DNA from: Sphingomonas sp. AP4-R1
GTDB lineage: Bacteria; Pseudomonadota; Alphaproteobacteria; Sphingomonadales; Sphingomonadaceae
Assembly (NCBI RefSeq): GCF_013113735.1
Contig: NZ_CP053346.1
Coordinates: 2,990,001 to 3,054,000, forward strand
Length of the DNA: 64,000 nucleotides
Direction of reading: 5' to 3'
Shown here: positions 29,266 to 39,952 of the stretch, in pieces
How the letters are laid out: each line of letters starts with the position of its first letter
Position numbering within the stretch: the stretch's first letter is position 1
Program-made: the position numbers and the translations under genes
Notes under the pieces: model-generated
Seen by the model: only the letters and a program-made list of their open reading frames with translations
Database searches by the model: none
Told to the model about the DNA's origin: nothing

Positions 29266-31365
29266 GTGATCGTTCCCCTCGTATTCCTGCCGCTGCTGGC
29301 GGCCATCATCGCCGGCCTAGGCAATCGCGCGATCGGCAATGTCGCGGCGAAGGTCGTGACGACCGGATCGCTGTTCGTCTCCTGCGCGCTCGCCTGGCCG
29401 ATCTTCATCGGCTTCCTGACGGGCAGCGACAGCGCGCATGTCGAGACGGTGCTGACCTTCATCAACTCGGGCAGCCTGCAGGTCGCCTGGGAGCTGCGCG
29501 TCGATACGCTGACGGCGGTAATGCTGGTGGTGGTGACGAGCGTGTCGAGCCTCGTCCACCTCTACAGCTGGGGCTATATGAGCGAGGATCCCTCGCAGCC
29601 CCGCTTCTTCGCCTATCTCTCGCTGTTCACCTTCGCGATGCTGATGCTGGTGACGAGCAACAGCCTGATCCAGATGTTCTTCGGCTGGGAAGGCGTGGGT
29701 CTCGCCTCCTATCTGCTGATCGGCTTCTGGTATGAGAAGCCCTCGGCGCAGGCCGCCGCGATCAAGGCGTTCGTGGTCAACCGCGTCGGCGACTTCGGCT
29801 TCTCGCTTGGCATCTTCGGCACCTTCCTGGTGTTCGGCACCGTCTCCATCCCCGCGATCCTGGCGGCGGCGCCCGGCATGGCCGGCTCGACGATCGGCTT
29901 CCTCGGCGGCCGCGTCGATACGATGACCCTGCTCTGCCTGCTGCTGTTCGTCGGCGCGATGGGCAAGTCGGCCCAGCTCGGCCTGCACGTCTGGTTGCCG
30001 GACGCGATGGAAGGCCCGACGCCGGTGTCCGCGCTGATCCACGCCGCGACGATGGTCACGGCCGGCGTCTTCATGGTGTGCCGCCTCTCGCCGATGTTCG
30101 AAGTGAGCCCGACGGCGCTGACCGTCGTCACCTATGTGGGCGCGGCGACGGCATTGTTCGCGGCGACGGTGGGTACGGTCCAGACCGACATCAAGCGCGT
30201 GATCGCCTATTCGACCTGTTCGCAGCTGGGCTACATGTTCTTCGCGGCAGGCGTGGGCGCCTATAACAGCGCGATGTTCCACCTGTTCACGCACGCTTTC
30301 TTCAAGGCGCTGCTGTTCCTGGGCGCCGGCTCGGTGATCCACGCGATGCACCACGAGCAGGACATGCGTTACTATGGCGGCCTCGCGAAGAAGATCCCGC
30401 TGACCTTCCTCGCGATGACGGCGGGCACGCTCGCCATCACCGGCGTGGGCATCGAGGACGTGTTCGGCTTCGCCGGCTTCTACTCGAAGGATTCGATCAT
30501 CGAGGCGGCCTACGCCAAGGGCACGACCGCGGGCGGCGTCGCTTACTTCGTCGGCATCTCGGCGGCCTTGTTGACCAGCTTCTATTCGTGGCGCCTGGTG
30601 TTCCTCACCTTCTTCGGCAAGCCGCGCTGGGAGCAGTCCAAGCATATCCAGCATGCCGTGCATGACGCGCACGGCCATGGCGATCATGGCCACGGCCATG
30701 AGGATCACGACCATGGGCATGGCCACGATCATGCCCACGGGCATGCGGCGCACGATCATGGCCACGATCACGCGCACGATCATGGCCATGCGAGCGACGG
30801 CACGGCGGGTTATCACCCGCACGAGAGCCCGATCGTGATGCTGCTGCCGCTGGTGATCCTGTCGATCGGCGCGATCTTCGCGGGCTTCGTGTTCGCGGTG
30901 CCGTTCATCGGCGCGGGCGCGGAAGCCTTCTGGCATGGCAGCCTGCACGTGAACGAGCATCTGTCGCACGCGATGCACGAGATTCCGGAGCTGGCGAAGC
31001 TGGCACCGTCGATCGTGATGATCCTGGGCCTCGCCATCGCTTACTGGGCCTACATGCTCAGCCCGAGCATTCCGGGCCGCTTCGTCGCCACGTTCGGGGG
31101 GCTGTACCGCTTCCTGCTCAACAAGTGGTATTTCGACGAGCTGTACGACCTGATCTTCGTCCGCCCGGCCTTCGCGCTCGGCCGCTTCCTCTGGAAGCGC
31201 GGCGATCAGCAGACGATCGATCGCTTCGGCCCGAACGGCGCCGCCGCGGTGGTGAAGTTCAGCTCGGTCGCGAGCGGCAAGCTCCAGTCCGGTTATGTCT
31301 ACACCTACGCGCTGGTGATGCTGCTCGGCCTGGCCGCAGCCGCCACCTGGGCGATGGCGGCATGA
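29266..31365 (+). CDS. nuoL: NADH-quinone oxidoreductase subunit L with a His-rich insertion
   Basis: This is the ND5-type distal antiporter-like subunit with the long lateral helix. It has 699 residues, about 85 more than E. coli NuoL. Motifs include [51 protein letters not shown] (cited in part: [13 protein letters not shown]) and [17 protein letters not shown]. Residues 460-508 form a hydrophilic loop with 22 His in 49 residues, in HGHD-type repeats, likely able to bind metal. The start is a GTG after GGAG. A repeat pair separates it from nuoM. Confidence 0.97.
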   Translation: MIVPLVFLPLLAAIIAGLGNRAIGNVAAKVVTTGSLFVSCALAWPIFIGFLTGSDSAHVETVLTFINSGSLQVAWELRVDTLTAVMLVVVTSVSSLVHLYSWGYMSEDPSQPRFFAYLSLFTFAMLMLVTSNSLIQMFFGWEGVGLASYLLIGFWYEKPSAQAAAIKAFVVNRVGDFGFSLGIFGTFLVFGTVSIPAILAAAPGMAGSTIGFLGGRVDTMTLLCLLLFVGAMGKSAQLGLHVWLPDAMEGPTPVSALIHAATMVTAGVFMVCRLSPMFEVSPTALTVVTYVGAATALFAATVGTVQTDIKRVIAYSTCSQLGYMFFAAGVGAYNSAMFHLFTHAFFKALLFLGAGSVIHAMHHEQDMRYYGGLAKKIPLTFLAMTAGTLAITGVGIEDVFGFAGFYSKDSIIEAAYAKGTTAGGVAYFVGISAALLTSFYSWRLVFLTFFGKPRWEQSKHIQHAVHDAHGHGDHGHGHEDHDHGHGHDHAHGHAAHDHGHDHAHDHGHASDGTAGYHPHESPIVMLLPLVILSIGAIFAGFVFAVPFIGAGAEAFWHGSLHVNEHLSHAMHEIPELAKLAPSIVMILGLAIAYWAYMLSPSIPGRFVATFGGLYRFLLNKWYFDELYDLIFVRPAFALGRFLWKRGDQQTIDRFGPNGAAAVVKFSSVASGKLQSGYVYTYALVMLLGLAAAATWAMAA

Positions 31366-31375
31366 TCACAGCGTT

Positions 31376-31470
31376 CGTCATCCCCGCGCAAGTGGGGATC
31401 CATTCTTCCAAGGGCATGATCTTGATCGCTATGGCAGCGCCAATGGAGTCCCGCCTTCGCGGGAATGACG
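31376..31470. repeat. paired REP-like repeat inside the nuo operon
   Basis: Arms at 31376-31401 and 31446-31470 carry CGTCATCCCCGCG and, in reverse, CGTCATTCCCGCG cores. It occupies nearly all of the 115-nt nuoL-nuoM gap, the only long gap in the operon. Confidence 0.8.
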
Positions 31471-31480
31471 GGGGGGCGGA

Positions 31481-33006
<1,526 letters not shown>

Positions 33007-33007
<1 letters not shown>

Positions 33008-34446
33008 TGACCGGGTCCGTCACTCTCGCGGCGAGCGTGCCCGAGCTTATCCTTTCGATCGGCGCGCTGTTGCTGCTCCTCGTCGCCGGCTGGCGCGGGG
33101 ATGGCGGGGCCCGCGCGATCAGCTGGGCCGCGGTCGCGCTGCTCGCCGCCGCCACATATTCGCTGTGCGGTACGCCGAGCCATGCGGGCAGCGCCTATGG
33201 CGGCCTGTATCGCGCGGATGCCTTTGCGGGTTACGCCAAGCTGCTGATCTACATCACCTCGGCGGTGGCGATTATGGCGGCGCCGGGCTGGTTCAGTCGG
33301 ACGGGCGCGATGCGCTCCGAATATCCGATCCTGATCCTGTTCTCGGCGACGGGCATGGGCATCATGGCTTCGGCCGGCGATCTGCTGACGCTCTATGTCG
33401 GCCTCGAACTGCAGAGCCTTGCGGCCTATGTTCTCGCCAGCTTCATGCGGCGTGACACGCGCTCGGCCGAAGCGGGTCTGAAATATTTCGTGCTGGGCGC
33501 GCTGGCGAGCGGCATCCTGCTCTACGGCATCTCGCTGCTCTACGGCTTTGCGGGCACCACCCAGTTCACCGGCCTGCGCACCGCTTTCGGCGGCGGCGTT
33601 TCGACCGGTCTGCTGTTCGGCCTCGTCTTCGTGCTGGCGGGCCTGTCCTTCAAGATCTCGGCCGTGCCGTTCCACATGTGGACGCCGGACGTGTATGAAG
33701 GCGCGCCGACGCCGGTGACGGCCTTCTTCGCCTCGGCGCCGAAGGTGGCGGCGATGGCGCTGCTGGTGCGCGTGGTGGTGGAAGCGATGGGCCCGGCGAC
33801 CGATGCGTGGCGCCAGATCATCATCTTCACCAGCCTCGCCTCGATCGTGCTGGGCGCGGTGGCGGCGATCGGCCAGACGAATATCAAGCGTCTGCTGGCC
33901 TATTCGTCGATCAACAATGTCGGCTTCGCGCTGATCGGTCTCGCGGCGGGCACGCCCGAGGGCGTCTCGGCCGTGATGATCTACATGACCGTCTATGTTG
34001 CGATGACGCTGGGCAGCTTCCTGTGCATCCTGCGGATGCGCGACCAGAATGGTGCGCCGGTGGAATCGATCGCGGCGCTGTCCGGCCTGTCGCGCTCGCG
34101 TCCGGCTCTGGCGGCGGCGCTGGCGATGTTCATGTTCAGCCTCGCGGGCATCCCGCCGCTGTTCGGCTTCTATCCGAAGCTGGCGGTGTTCGGTGCCGCG
34201 ACCAACAACGGTCTGTTCTGGCTGGCGCTGGTGGGTGCGGTCGGCTCAGTGATCGGCGCCTTCTATTATCTGAAGATCGTCAAGACGATGTACTTCGACG
34301 AGCCGGCGGCACCGCTGGCGTCGTCGGACGACAAGCTGGAGGGTGGCCTGATCGCCATCTCGGCGGTGATCATCTCGCCGCTCGGCTATCTCGCCATCCC
34401 GGCGCTGAGCGCCGTGACGCTGGCGGCGGCCAAGGCCCTCTTCTGA
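33007..34446 (+). CDS. nuoN: NADH-quinone oxidoreductase subunit N
   Basis: This is the ND2-type antiporter-like subunit, 479 residues and about 14 helices. Motifs: LYVGLELQSLAAYVLASF, SAEAGLKYFVLGALASG, FKISAVPFHMWTPDVYEGAPTPV (cited in part: PFHMWTPDVYEG) and RLLAYSSINNVGF. The ATG at 33007 overlaps the nuoM stop; a TTG one codon earlier is unlikely. It is the last nuo gene. Confidence 0.97.
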
Positions 34447-34479
34447 GAGTCTGTTCGATGCGCCTCTCGGCGCATGGCC

Positions 34480-34555
34480 GCACCGGCCCGCTCCCCCACC
34501 CGACCTCCCATAGCATACAGCCGTTGGGAGATCGGGCGGCGGAGCGGGCCGGTGC
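34480..34555. repeat. large imperfect palindrome between nuoN and birA
   Basis: A perfect 15-bp outer stem (34480-34494 with 34541-34555) and an inner stem of 11/12 (34499-34510 with 34525-34536) form one extended hairpin of 76 nt. It has no T-run. It may be a repeat element, a terminator-like barrier at the end of nuo, or an mRNA-stabilising structure. Confidence 0.7.
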
Positions 34556-34591
34556 CGGCGCGAAGTGCGGTTCCATACGCAGGTTACATCC

Positions 34592-35296
34592 ATGATCCGG
34601 ACCGTCGCGGAGACGGGATCGACCAACGCCGATCTGCTGGCCACCGCAGCCACGCTTCCGGAAGGTACGTGGCTGCGCGCCGAGCGGCAGACGCAGGGGC
34701 GCGGGCGCCTCGGCCGGGTGTGGGCCTCCGAGCCCGGCAATCTCTATACGAGTACGCTGGTGCGCGTGGGGCCGGGCGATCCGGCCGCGCCGACGCTGGC
34801 CTTGGTGGCGGGGGTGGCGCTGCATGCGACGGCATGCGCGTGGACGGGCGAGCGTGCGTCCGCGCTCCAGCTGAAGTGGCCCAACGATCTGCTGGCCGAT
34901 GGCGCGAAGCTGGCGGGCATCCTGCTGGAGCGGAACGGCGACGCGATCGTCGCGGGCTTCGGTGTCAATCTGGCGGCGGCGCCCGAGGGGCTGGGCCGGG
35001 CGACGGCGAGCTTCGCAGGGCTGACAGGTGCTGCCCCCGATCCGGCGCTGTTTCTGGAGGATCTGGCGCGGGAGTTCGCCACATGGCTGGGCCGCTGGCG
35101 CGCGCAGGGCATCGACGCGGTGCGCGCGGCCTGGCAGGAGCGCGCGCATCCGATCGGCACGGCCCTGGTGACGCGCGGGCCGGAGGGCGAGCGCGAGGGG
35201 CTGTTCGAGGGGCTGGATGGCGAAGGCGCGCTGCGGCTCCGGCGCGCGGACGGGACGATCGAGACGATCCGCGCGGGGGACGTGTTTCTGATGTGA
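34592..35296 (+). CDS. birA: biotin--[acetyl-CoA-carboxylase] ligase
   Basis: This enzyme activates biotin to biotinyl-AMP and attaches it to the carboxylase carrier protein. It has 234 residues. Core motifs: TGSTNADLL, QTQGRGRLGRVWASEPGNLY (cited in part: GRGRLGR), LKWPNDLL and the C-terminal SH3-like domain. There is no N-terminal helix-turn-helix, so it is a group I ligase without repressor function. Location just after nuoN is common in alphaproteobacteria, but the usual next genes (type III pantothenate kinase, ribonuclease J) are absent here. Confidence 0.94.
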   Translation: MIRTVAETGSTNADLLATAATLPEGTWLRAERQTQGRGRLGRVWASEPGNLYTSTLVRVGPGDPAAPTLALVAGVALHATACAWTGERASALQLKWPNDLLADGAKLAGILLERNGDAIVAGFGVNLAAAPEGLGRATASFAGLTGAAPDPALFLEDLAREFATWLGRWRAQGIDAVRAAWQERAHPIGTALVTRGPEGEREGLFEGLDGEGALRLRRADGTIETIRAGDVFLM

Positions 35297-35403
35297 ACGG
35301 GGCGACGGGCGGCGTGCCTGCCGTTCCGCTCTCATGAGCGGTTGGCGGAGCTTCCCGCTGCCGGTAGGCGGGGCGCGAAGGCAGGCGGCGCGGGTAAGGA
35401 CTT

Positions 35404-36030
35404 ATGGCTATCATCGGGCCGAACGCGGTGTCGCCCGTTCTGCATCTGCTCAGCATTGCCGGCCTCACGGTCTTCGCGATTTCCGGCGCGCTCGCGGCGG
35501 CACGGCAGCGGCTCGACATCATCGCGGGGGGCTTCTTCGCCGTCGTGACCGCCACCGGCGGCGGGACGGTGCGCGATGTGCTGATCGACGAGCCGGTCTT
35601 CTGGATCCGGGACTGGTCGCCCGTCGTCATCTGTGCGCTGGCGACCGTCGCCGTGTGGCTGGTTCCGCTGCATCGCTGGCCGGCCAAGGCGCTCGACTGG
35701 TTCGACGCGGCGGGATTGTCCGCCTTCGCCGTGTTCGGCACGGCCAAGGCCCTCGGCGTCGGCGTGTCGCCGTTGCCGGCGGTGGTGATGGGGGTCGTCA
35801 CGGCCTGTCTGGGCGGCATCATCCGCGACATGGTGGCGGGCGTGCCGTCGATCATGCTCCGCAACGAGCTCTATGTCACCGCCGCGCTGGCGGCGGGGCT
35901 GGCGTTCGTGGGCCTGCTTCATACCGGGATGGGGTATGGCTGGGCGTCCCTGATCTCCGCCGCCGTCGGTTTCGCGCTGCGCGGCGCGGGCATTCGCTGG
36001 AAGCTGGCGCTGCCCCGCCATCGCGGCTGA
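35404..36030 (+). CDS. TRIC-type cation channel family protein (YadS/UPF0126)
   Basis: This is a polytopic membrane protein of 208 residues with about seven helices and the internal duplication of this family: GGGTVRDVLIDEPVFWI in the first half and GGIIRDMVAGVPSIML in the second. Bacterial homologues form trimeric channels for monovalent cations. It follows birA by about 110 nt, on the same strand, and may be separately transcribed. A small perfect hairpin CCGCTC/GAGCGG lies in the gap. Confidence 0.9.
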   Translation: MAIIGPNAVSPVLHLLSIAGLTVFAISGALAAARQRLDIIAGGFFAVVTATGGGTVRDVLIDEPVFWIRDWSPVVICALATVAVWLVPLHRWPAKALDWFDAAGLSAFAVFGTAKALGVGVSPLPAVVMGVVTACLGGIIRDMVAGVPSIMLRNELYVTAALAAGLAFVGLLHTGMGYGWASLISAAVGFALRGAGIRWKLALPRHRG

Positions 36031-36085
36031 CCCTCGGACGACAGAACACTCTTCCGGGCGACGCGATCGCCGGACCCGGAGGGAC

Positions 36086-36739
36086 TCAATAGCCCGTATA
36101 GCGCCCCGGCCGATGCCAGACGATCATGATGCCGTTGAGCGCGACGGCGCTGACAATCGACCAGCCGAGCCGATCCCAGGGAACGACGAAGGCGGAGGCG
36201 GCCAGCACGCAGGCGTCGAGCGTCATCTGCGTGCGGCCCGCATTCAGGCCGCGCGAGCGATAGAGCCAGAGCGCCACCACGCCGAAGCCGCCGACGCCCG
36301 ACTGGTGCCGGGCGAGGGCGAGGACGCCCATGCCGATCGCGGAGCCGCCGACGAGCGCGGCGAAGGCGGGGTTGATCGTCAGCACCTGCATCATCTGCGG
36401 CGCGAAGCCGGACAGGCCGGCGAGCGCGACGTTCAGCAGGATCGTCTTGATCGTGAACTCAGCCCCCATCGTGCGCGCGGCGAGGATCAGGAAGGGCAGG
36501 TTGGCACCGGCCAGCAGCAGGCCGACGGGTAGCGGCACCAGATAGCGCAGCAGCAACGCCACGCCCGCGACGCCACCCGTGACGAGCTTCGCCGCCTGCA
36601 GCAGCATCAGCCCGACCATCACGAGCGACCAGCCGACGGCGAGCGCATAGACATCCTCGCCCCAATGATGCTCCTGCGGCACGACGGCGCGCTCGGACGG
36701 GGGCGGGGCAGGGGACTCGCTCAGGGGGTGGTTCCTCAT
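36086..36739 (-). CDS. YitT family membrane protein
   Basis: This is a membrane protein of 217 residues with five to six helices and YitT/DUF161 features: VTGGVAGVALLLRYLVPLPVGLLLAGANLP (cited in part), and SGVGGFGVVALWLYRSRG in the second half. The N-terminal 25 residues are soluble and Pro-rich. The family's function is not established. It is convergent with the TRIC gene. Confidence 0.85.
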   Translation of the reverse strand: MRNHPLSESPAPPPSERAVVPQEHHWGEDVYALAVGWSLVMVGLMLLQAAKLVTGGVAGVALLLRYLVPLPVGLLLAGANLPFLILAARTMGAEFTIKTILLNVALAGLSGFAPQMMQVLTINPAFAALVGGSAIGMGVLALARHQSGVGGFGVVALWLYRSRGLNAGRTQMTLDACVLAASAFVVPWDRLGWSIVSAVALNGIMIVWHRPGRYTGY

Positions 36740-36810
36740 CGGGTGATGCGGCGGCTCTAAGCGGGCGGGGGGGAAGAGGGAAGCGGCGCCTCGGCGCGTC
36801 CGGATGCTTT

Positions 36811-36893
36811 CCGTGCTCCAGCGAACGCCGGAGCCCAGGGCTTCAGATCATGCGCTGGCAGCCCTGTGTTCCTGCGTTCGCAGGAACACAGGG
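36811..36893. repeat. repeat pair with a perfect 15-bp hairpin
   Basis: 36862-36876 and 36879-36893 are perfect 15-nt complements around a TT loop (arm CCCTGTGTTCCTGCG). A related but diverged element CCGTGCTCCAGCGAACG...GGAGCCCAGGG lies at 36811-36840. It sits just past the end of the efflux operon, so it may also act as a [14 protein letters not shown] terminator. Confidence 0.75.
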
Positions 36894-36903
36894 CAGGATC
36901 GGG

Positions 36904-38376
36904 TCAGGCCCAGCCGAGGCCGAGTGCCTTTTCCACGCTGATGAAGGCGGCCGTCAGCGCGGCTTCCTCGGCGGCGAGGCTGGCTTCGGCGGAGAGGCGG
37001 CGGCGTTCGGCCTCGGCGGCGTCGATCTTGGTGGCGGTGCCGGCGCGCTCGCGCTGGGCGGCGAGATCGGCGGCGGTGCGCGCGGCGACGAGCGCACGGG
37101 CGCGATCCGCGACGATCGCGCGCTGATCGCGGAAGCGGGCGAGCGCGCCTTCGGCATCGCGCAGGCCGGACAGGACGGCGGCACGATATTTGGCTTCGGC
37201 CTCGTCGCGCACGGCCTCGGCCTGCGCGACCCGGGCGCGGTTGCGGCCGAAATCGAGGAAGCTCCAGCTGATCTGCGGGGCGAGCAGGGCCGTGAAACTG
37301 CTGGGATCGACCAGATCGGACGGGCTGGTGCCGCCGAGGCCGAAAATGCCCATGAACTTCACCTTCGGGAAACGGGCCGCCTCGGCATTGCCGATCTTGG
37401 CGGTCTGCATCGCCAGTTCGCGTTCGGCGGCGCGGATGTCCGGACGCTTTTGCAGCAGGGCGGCGGGATCGCCGATCGCCACTTCGGCGGGGGGCAGGGG
37501 CACGGCGGCGCCAGCAGAGGCAGGGGCCTGCAGCTCCGCATCCAGCGCGCCGGGGGCGAGCGCGAGCAGGGTGGCGAGTTCGTCGCAATAGGAATCGCGC
37601 TGCGTGGCGAGGGGAACGAGCTGCGCGCGCGCCTCCTCCAGCTGCTGCCGCGCCTGCTCCAGTTCGGCGCGGGGCGCGGTGCCGCCGTCGAAGCGCTGCT
37701 GCGTGAGCGCGAGCGCCTGTTCGCCGAGCGCTACCGAGCGCTGGCCGAGCGCGATGCGGCGCTGGCGATCGCGCAGATTGACATAGGCCTGCGCGACCTC
37801 GGCGGTAAGCGTCACCTGCGCGTCCGCGAGCTTCGCCTCCGCCTGCTCGGCCTGCGCGCGCGAGGCTTCCACGGAGCGGCGATTGGCGCCGAACAGGTCC
37901 AGCTCCCAGCTGGCATCGAAACCGGCATTGTAGAAATCGAAGCTGCTGGATCCGTTGCTGTCGCTGCTGCCGGAACTGCCGGAGCCGCTATCCTGCTGGA
38001 CGTTCAGGCCCGGCAGCGACGCATGGGCATAAGCGCCGGTCGCGCTGACCGACGGCAGTGCGTTGGCGCGCTGGGCCCGGAGGGCGGCGCGCGCCTGGCG
38101 GATGCGCGCCTGTGCGGCGGCGAGATCGGCATTGGCGGCGAGCGCGCGATCCTGAAGGCTGTTCAGCACGGGATCGCCCAGCGCGGTCCACCATTTGCCG
38201 GCGAGGGGCGCCGTGGCCGGGGAGGCGCCGGCGCGCGCGAAGGCGGCCGGAGGGGCACCGGCGCCCAGAGCGGGCGGCCCCTTGTAATCCGGGCCGACCG
38301 TGCAGCCGGCGAGCGCGGTGGCGGCGATCAGGAGCGGAGCGGCCAGTGGAGAGAGGGGGGAGCGGGCATATCGCAT
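36904..38376 (-). CDS. efflux outer-membrane factor, NodT/OprM family
   Basis: The TolC-like outer-membrane channel of 490 residues has a lipoprotein-type signal (LIAATALAGCTVG, lipobox Cys24). Two tandem outer-membrane-efflux repeats hold long coiled-coil helices (for example the LADAQVTLTAEVAQAYVNLRD region) and PDIRAAERELA typical of NodT. A low-complexity Ser/Gly loop (GSGSSGSSDSNGSSS) lies in the first repeat. It is the last gene of a three-gene tripartite efflux operon, 1 nt after the MFS gene. Confidence 0.93.
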   Translation of the reverse strand: MRYARSPLSPLAAPLLIAATALAGCTVGPDYKGPPALGAGAPPAAFARAGASPATAPLAGKWWTALGDPVLNSLQDRALAANADLAAAQARIRQARAALRAQRANALPSVSATGAYAHASLPGLNVQQDSGSGSSGSSDSNGSSSFDFYNAGFDASWELDLFGANRRSVEASRAQAEQAEAKLADAQVTLTAEVAQAYVNLRDRQRRIALGQRSVALGEQALALTQQRFDGGTAPRAELEQARQQLEEARAQLVPLATQRDSYCDELATLLALAPGALDAELQAPASAGAAVPLPPAEVAIGDPAALLQKRPDIRAAERELAMQTAKIGNAEAARFPKVKFMGIFGLGGTSPSDLVDPSSFTALLAPQISWSFLDFGRNRARVAQAEAVRDEAEAKYRAAVLSGLRDAEGALARFRDQRAIVADRARALVAARTAADLAAQRERAGTATKIDAAEAERRRLSAEASLAAEEAALTAAFISVEKALGLGWA

Positions 38377-38377
38377 G

Positions 38378-39952
38378 TCAGTGACCCATTTCGGCGGGCT
38401 TGAACCGCTTGGGCAGCGGCCGGAGCAGCAAGGCGAGCGGCAGCGTGGCGATCACGCCGACGGTGAGGATCCAGAACATGTCGACATAGGTGAGCGTCAG
38501 CGCCTGCGTCTGGATCGTGCCGGCGAGCGAGCGATAGGCGCTGGGCATGCCGCCGAGCGTCATCGCCTGACCGTTCATATAATCCTGAACGGTGAGCGAG
38601 TTGGCGGGCAGGGCTTCCTCCAGCCGGCGCTGGTGAAGCCACATGCGCTCATCCTGCACGACCGAAATGCCGGCGAGCGCGAGGCTGCCGCCGAGATTGC
38701 GCGCCGTGCTGAACAGGCCCGCCGCATCGCGCGCATATTCCACCGGCACGGAGGAGACCGCCGCCTGATTGAGGAACATCATCGCCATCGTCTGGCCGAG
38801 GCCGCGGATGAGCTGGGAGTGGGTGAAGCTGTCACCGGCGGAGAAAGCGGTGAGATCGGTTTCCAGCCAGCAGCTGAAGGCGAGCAGACCGAGCCCGCCC
38901 ATCACCATCACGCGCACGTCGATATTCCGCAGCAGCCACGGCACGCACAGCATCAGCAAAGCGGCGGGAATGCCGGCGAGGAAGACGACGCCGCCCGACT
39001 GGAGGGCGTTGTAGCCGGCGATCGCGGTGAGGAACTGGGGGATGATGAAGGAGGTGCCGTAAAGCGCCATGCCGACGACGATCGCCATGATGATCACCGC
39101 GCCGAACTGACGATCCAGCAGCAGCCTCAGGCGCAGCACGGGCCGTTCCGCCACGGCCTGCCCGATCATCAGCGAGACGAAGCCCGTCAGCGAGACGCCC
39201 GCCATGATCACGATCAGCGTGGAATCGAACCACTGCTCGCGCTCGCCCTCCTCCAGGAAGACGGTGAGGCCGCCGAGGAAGAAGACGATGCCGGCGATGC
39301 CGAACCAGTCCGCCTCGCGCAGCAGATGCAATTGCGAGCGGATGGCGGGCAGGCCGAAGGTCAGCAGGCACAGCAGCACGACGCCGACGGGAAGATTGAG
39401 GAAGAAGGCATAATGCCAGGAAACATTCTCGGCGAGCCAGCCGCCGATGACGGGGCCGAAGACCGGGCCGGTGATCGCGGTGAAGCCGAAGGCGGCGATG
39501 CCGACCGGCTGCTGGTGCGGCGGCAGGCGCGTGGCGATGATCGACATGGCCGTCGGGATCAGCGCGCCGCCGGTGAAGCCCTGCCCGACGCGGCCGACGA
39601 TCATCATCGGCAGCGTGGTGGAGAAACCGCACATCATGGAGAAGGCCGTGAACAGGCTGACCATGATCATCAGGAAGGTGCGCAGGCCCACCAGCCGCTC
39701 CAGCCAGCCGGCGAGCGGGATCATGATGATCTCCGCCACCAGATAGGCGGTCGCGATCCAGGTGCCCTCGGTGCCGCTCGCGCCGATCTCGCCCTGGATG
39801 GTGGGGAGGGCCGAGTTCACGATCGAGATGTCGAGCGTCGCCATGAAGGCGCCGATCGTGCCGGCCGCCACCGCCAGCCATGCGGCGAAATCGGCGCGGG
39901 CGGGCGGGGCGGGGGGAGAGGCGGGCGCGGCGCCGGCCGCCGCTCCGCTCAT
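38378..39952 (-). CDS. DHA2 family MFS drug efflux transporter (EmrB-like)
   Basis: This is a proton-drug antiporter of the 14-helix DHA2 family, 524 residues. Motif A-like GWLERLVGLRTFLM, motif D1-like FMATLDISIVNSALPTIQ near residue 40 and the motif C region GPVFGPVIGGWLAENVSWHYAFFLNLP (cited in part) match EmrB/QacA types. With the HlyD and NodT genes it should form an inner-to-outer membrane pump. It overlaps the HlyD stop by ATGA. Confidence 0.94.
   Translation of the reverse strand: MSGAAAGAAPASPPAPPARADFAAWLAVAAGTIGAFMATLDISIVNSALPTIQGEIGASGTEGTWIATAYLVAEIIMIPLAGWLERLVGLRTFLMIMVSLFTAFSMMCGFSTTLPMMIVGRVGQGFTGGALIPTAMSIIATRLPPHQQPVGIAAFGFTAITGPVFGPVIGGWLAENVSWHYAFFLNLPVGVVLLCLLTFGLPAIRSQLHLLREADWFGIAGIVFFLGGLTVFLEEGEREQWFDSTLIVIMAGVSLTGFVSLMIGQAVAERPVLRLRLLLDRQFGAVIIMAIVVGMALYGTSFIIPQFLTAIAGYNALQSGGVVFLAGIPAALLMLCVPWLLRNIDVRVMVMGGLGLLAFSCWLETDLTAFSAGDSFTHSQLIRGLGQTMAMMFLNQAAVSSVPVEYARDAAGLFSTARNLGGSLALAGISVVQDERMWLHQRRLEEALPANSLTVQDYMNGQAMTLGGMPSAYRSLAGTIQTQALTLTYVDMFWILTVGVIATLPLALLLRPLPKRFKPAEMGH

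Noticed and set aside
30643..30789. Tandem DNA repeat or sequencing error in nuoL
   Set aside because: The frame stays open through the His-rich segment and the C-terminal NuoL helices follow in frame, so it is a real protein insertion.
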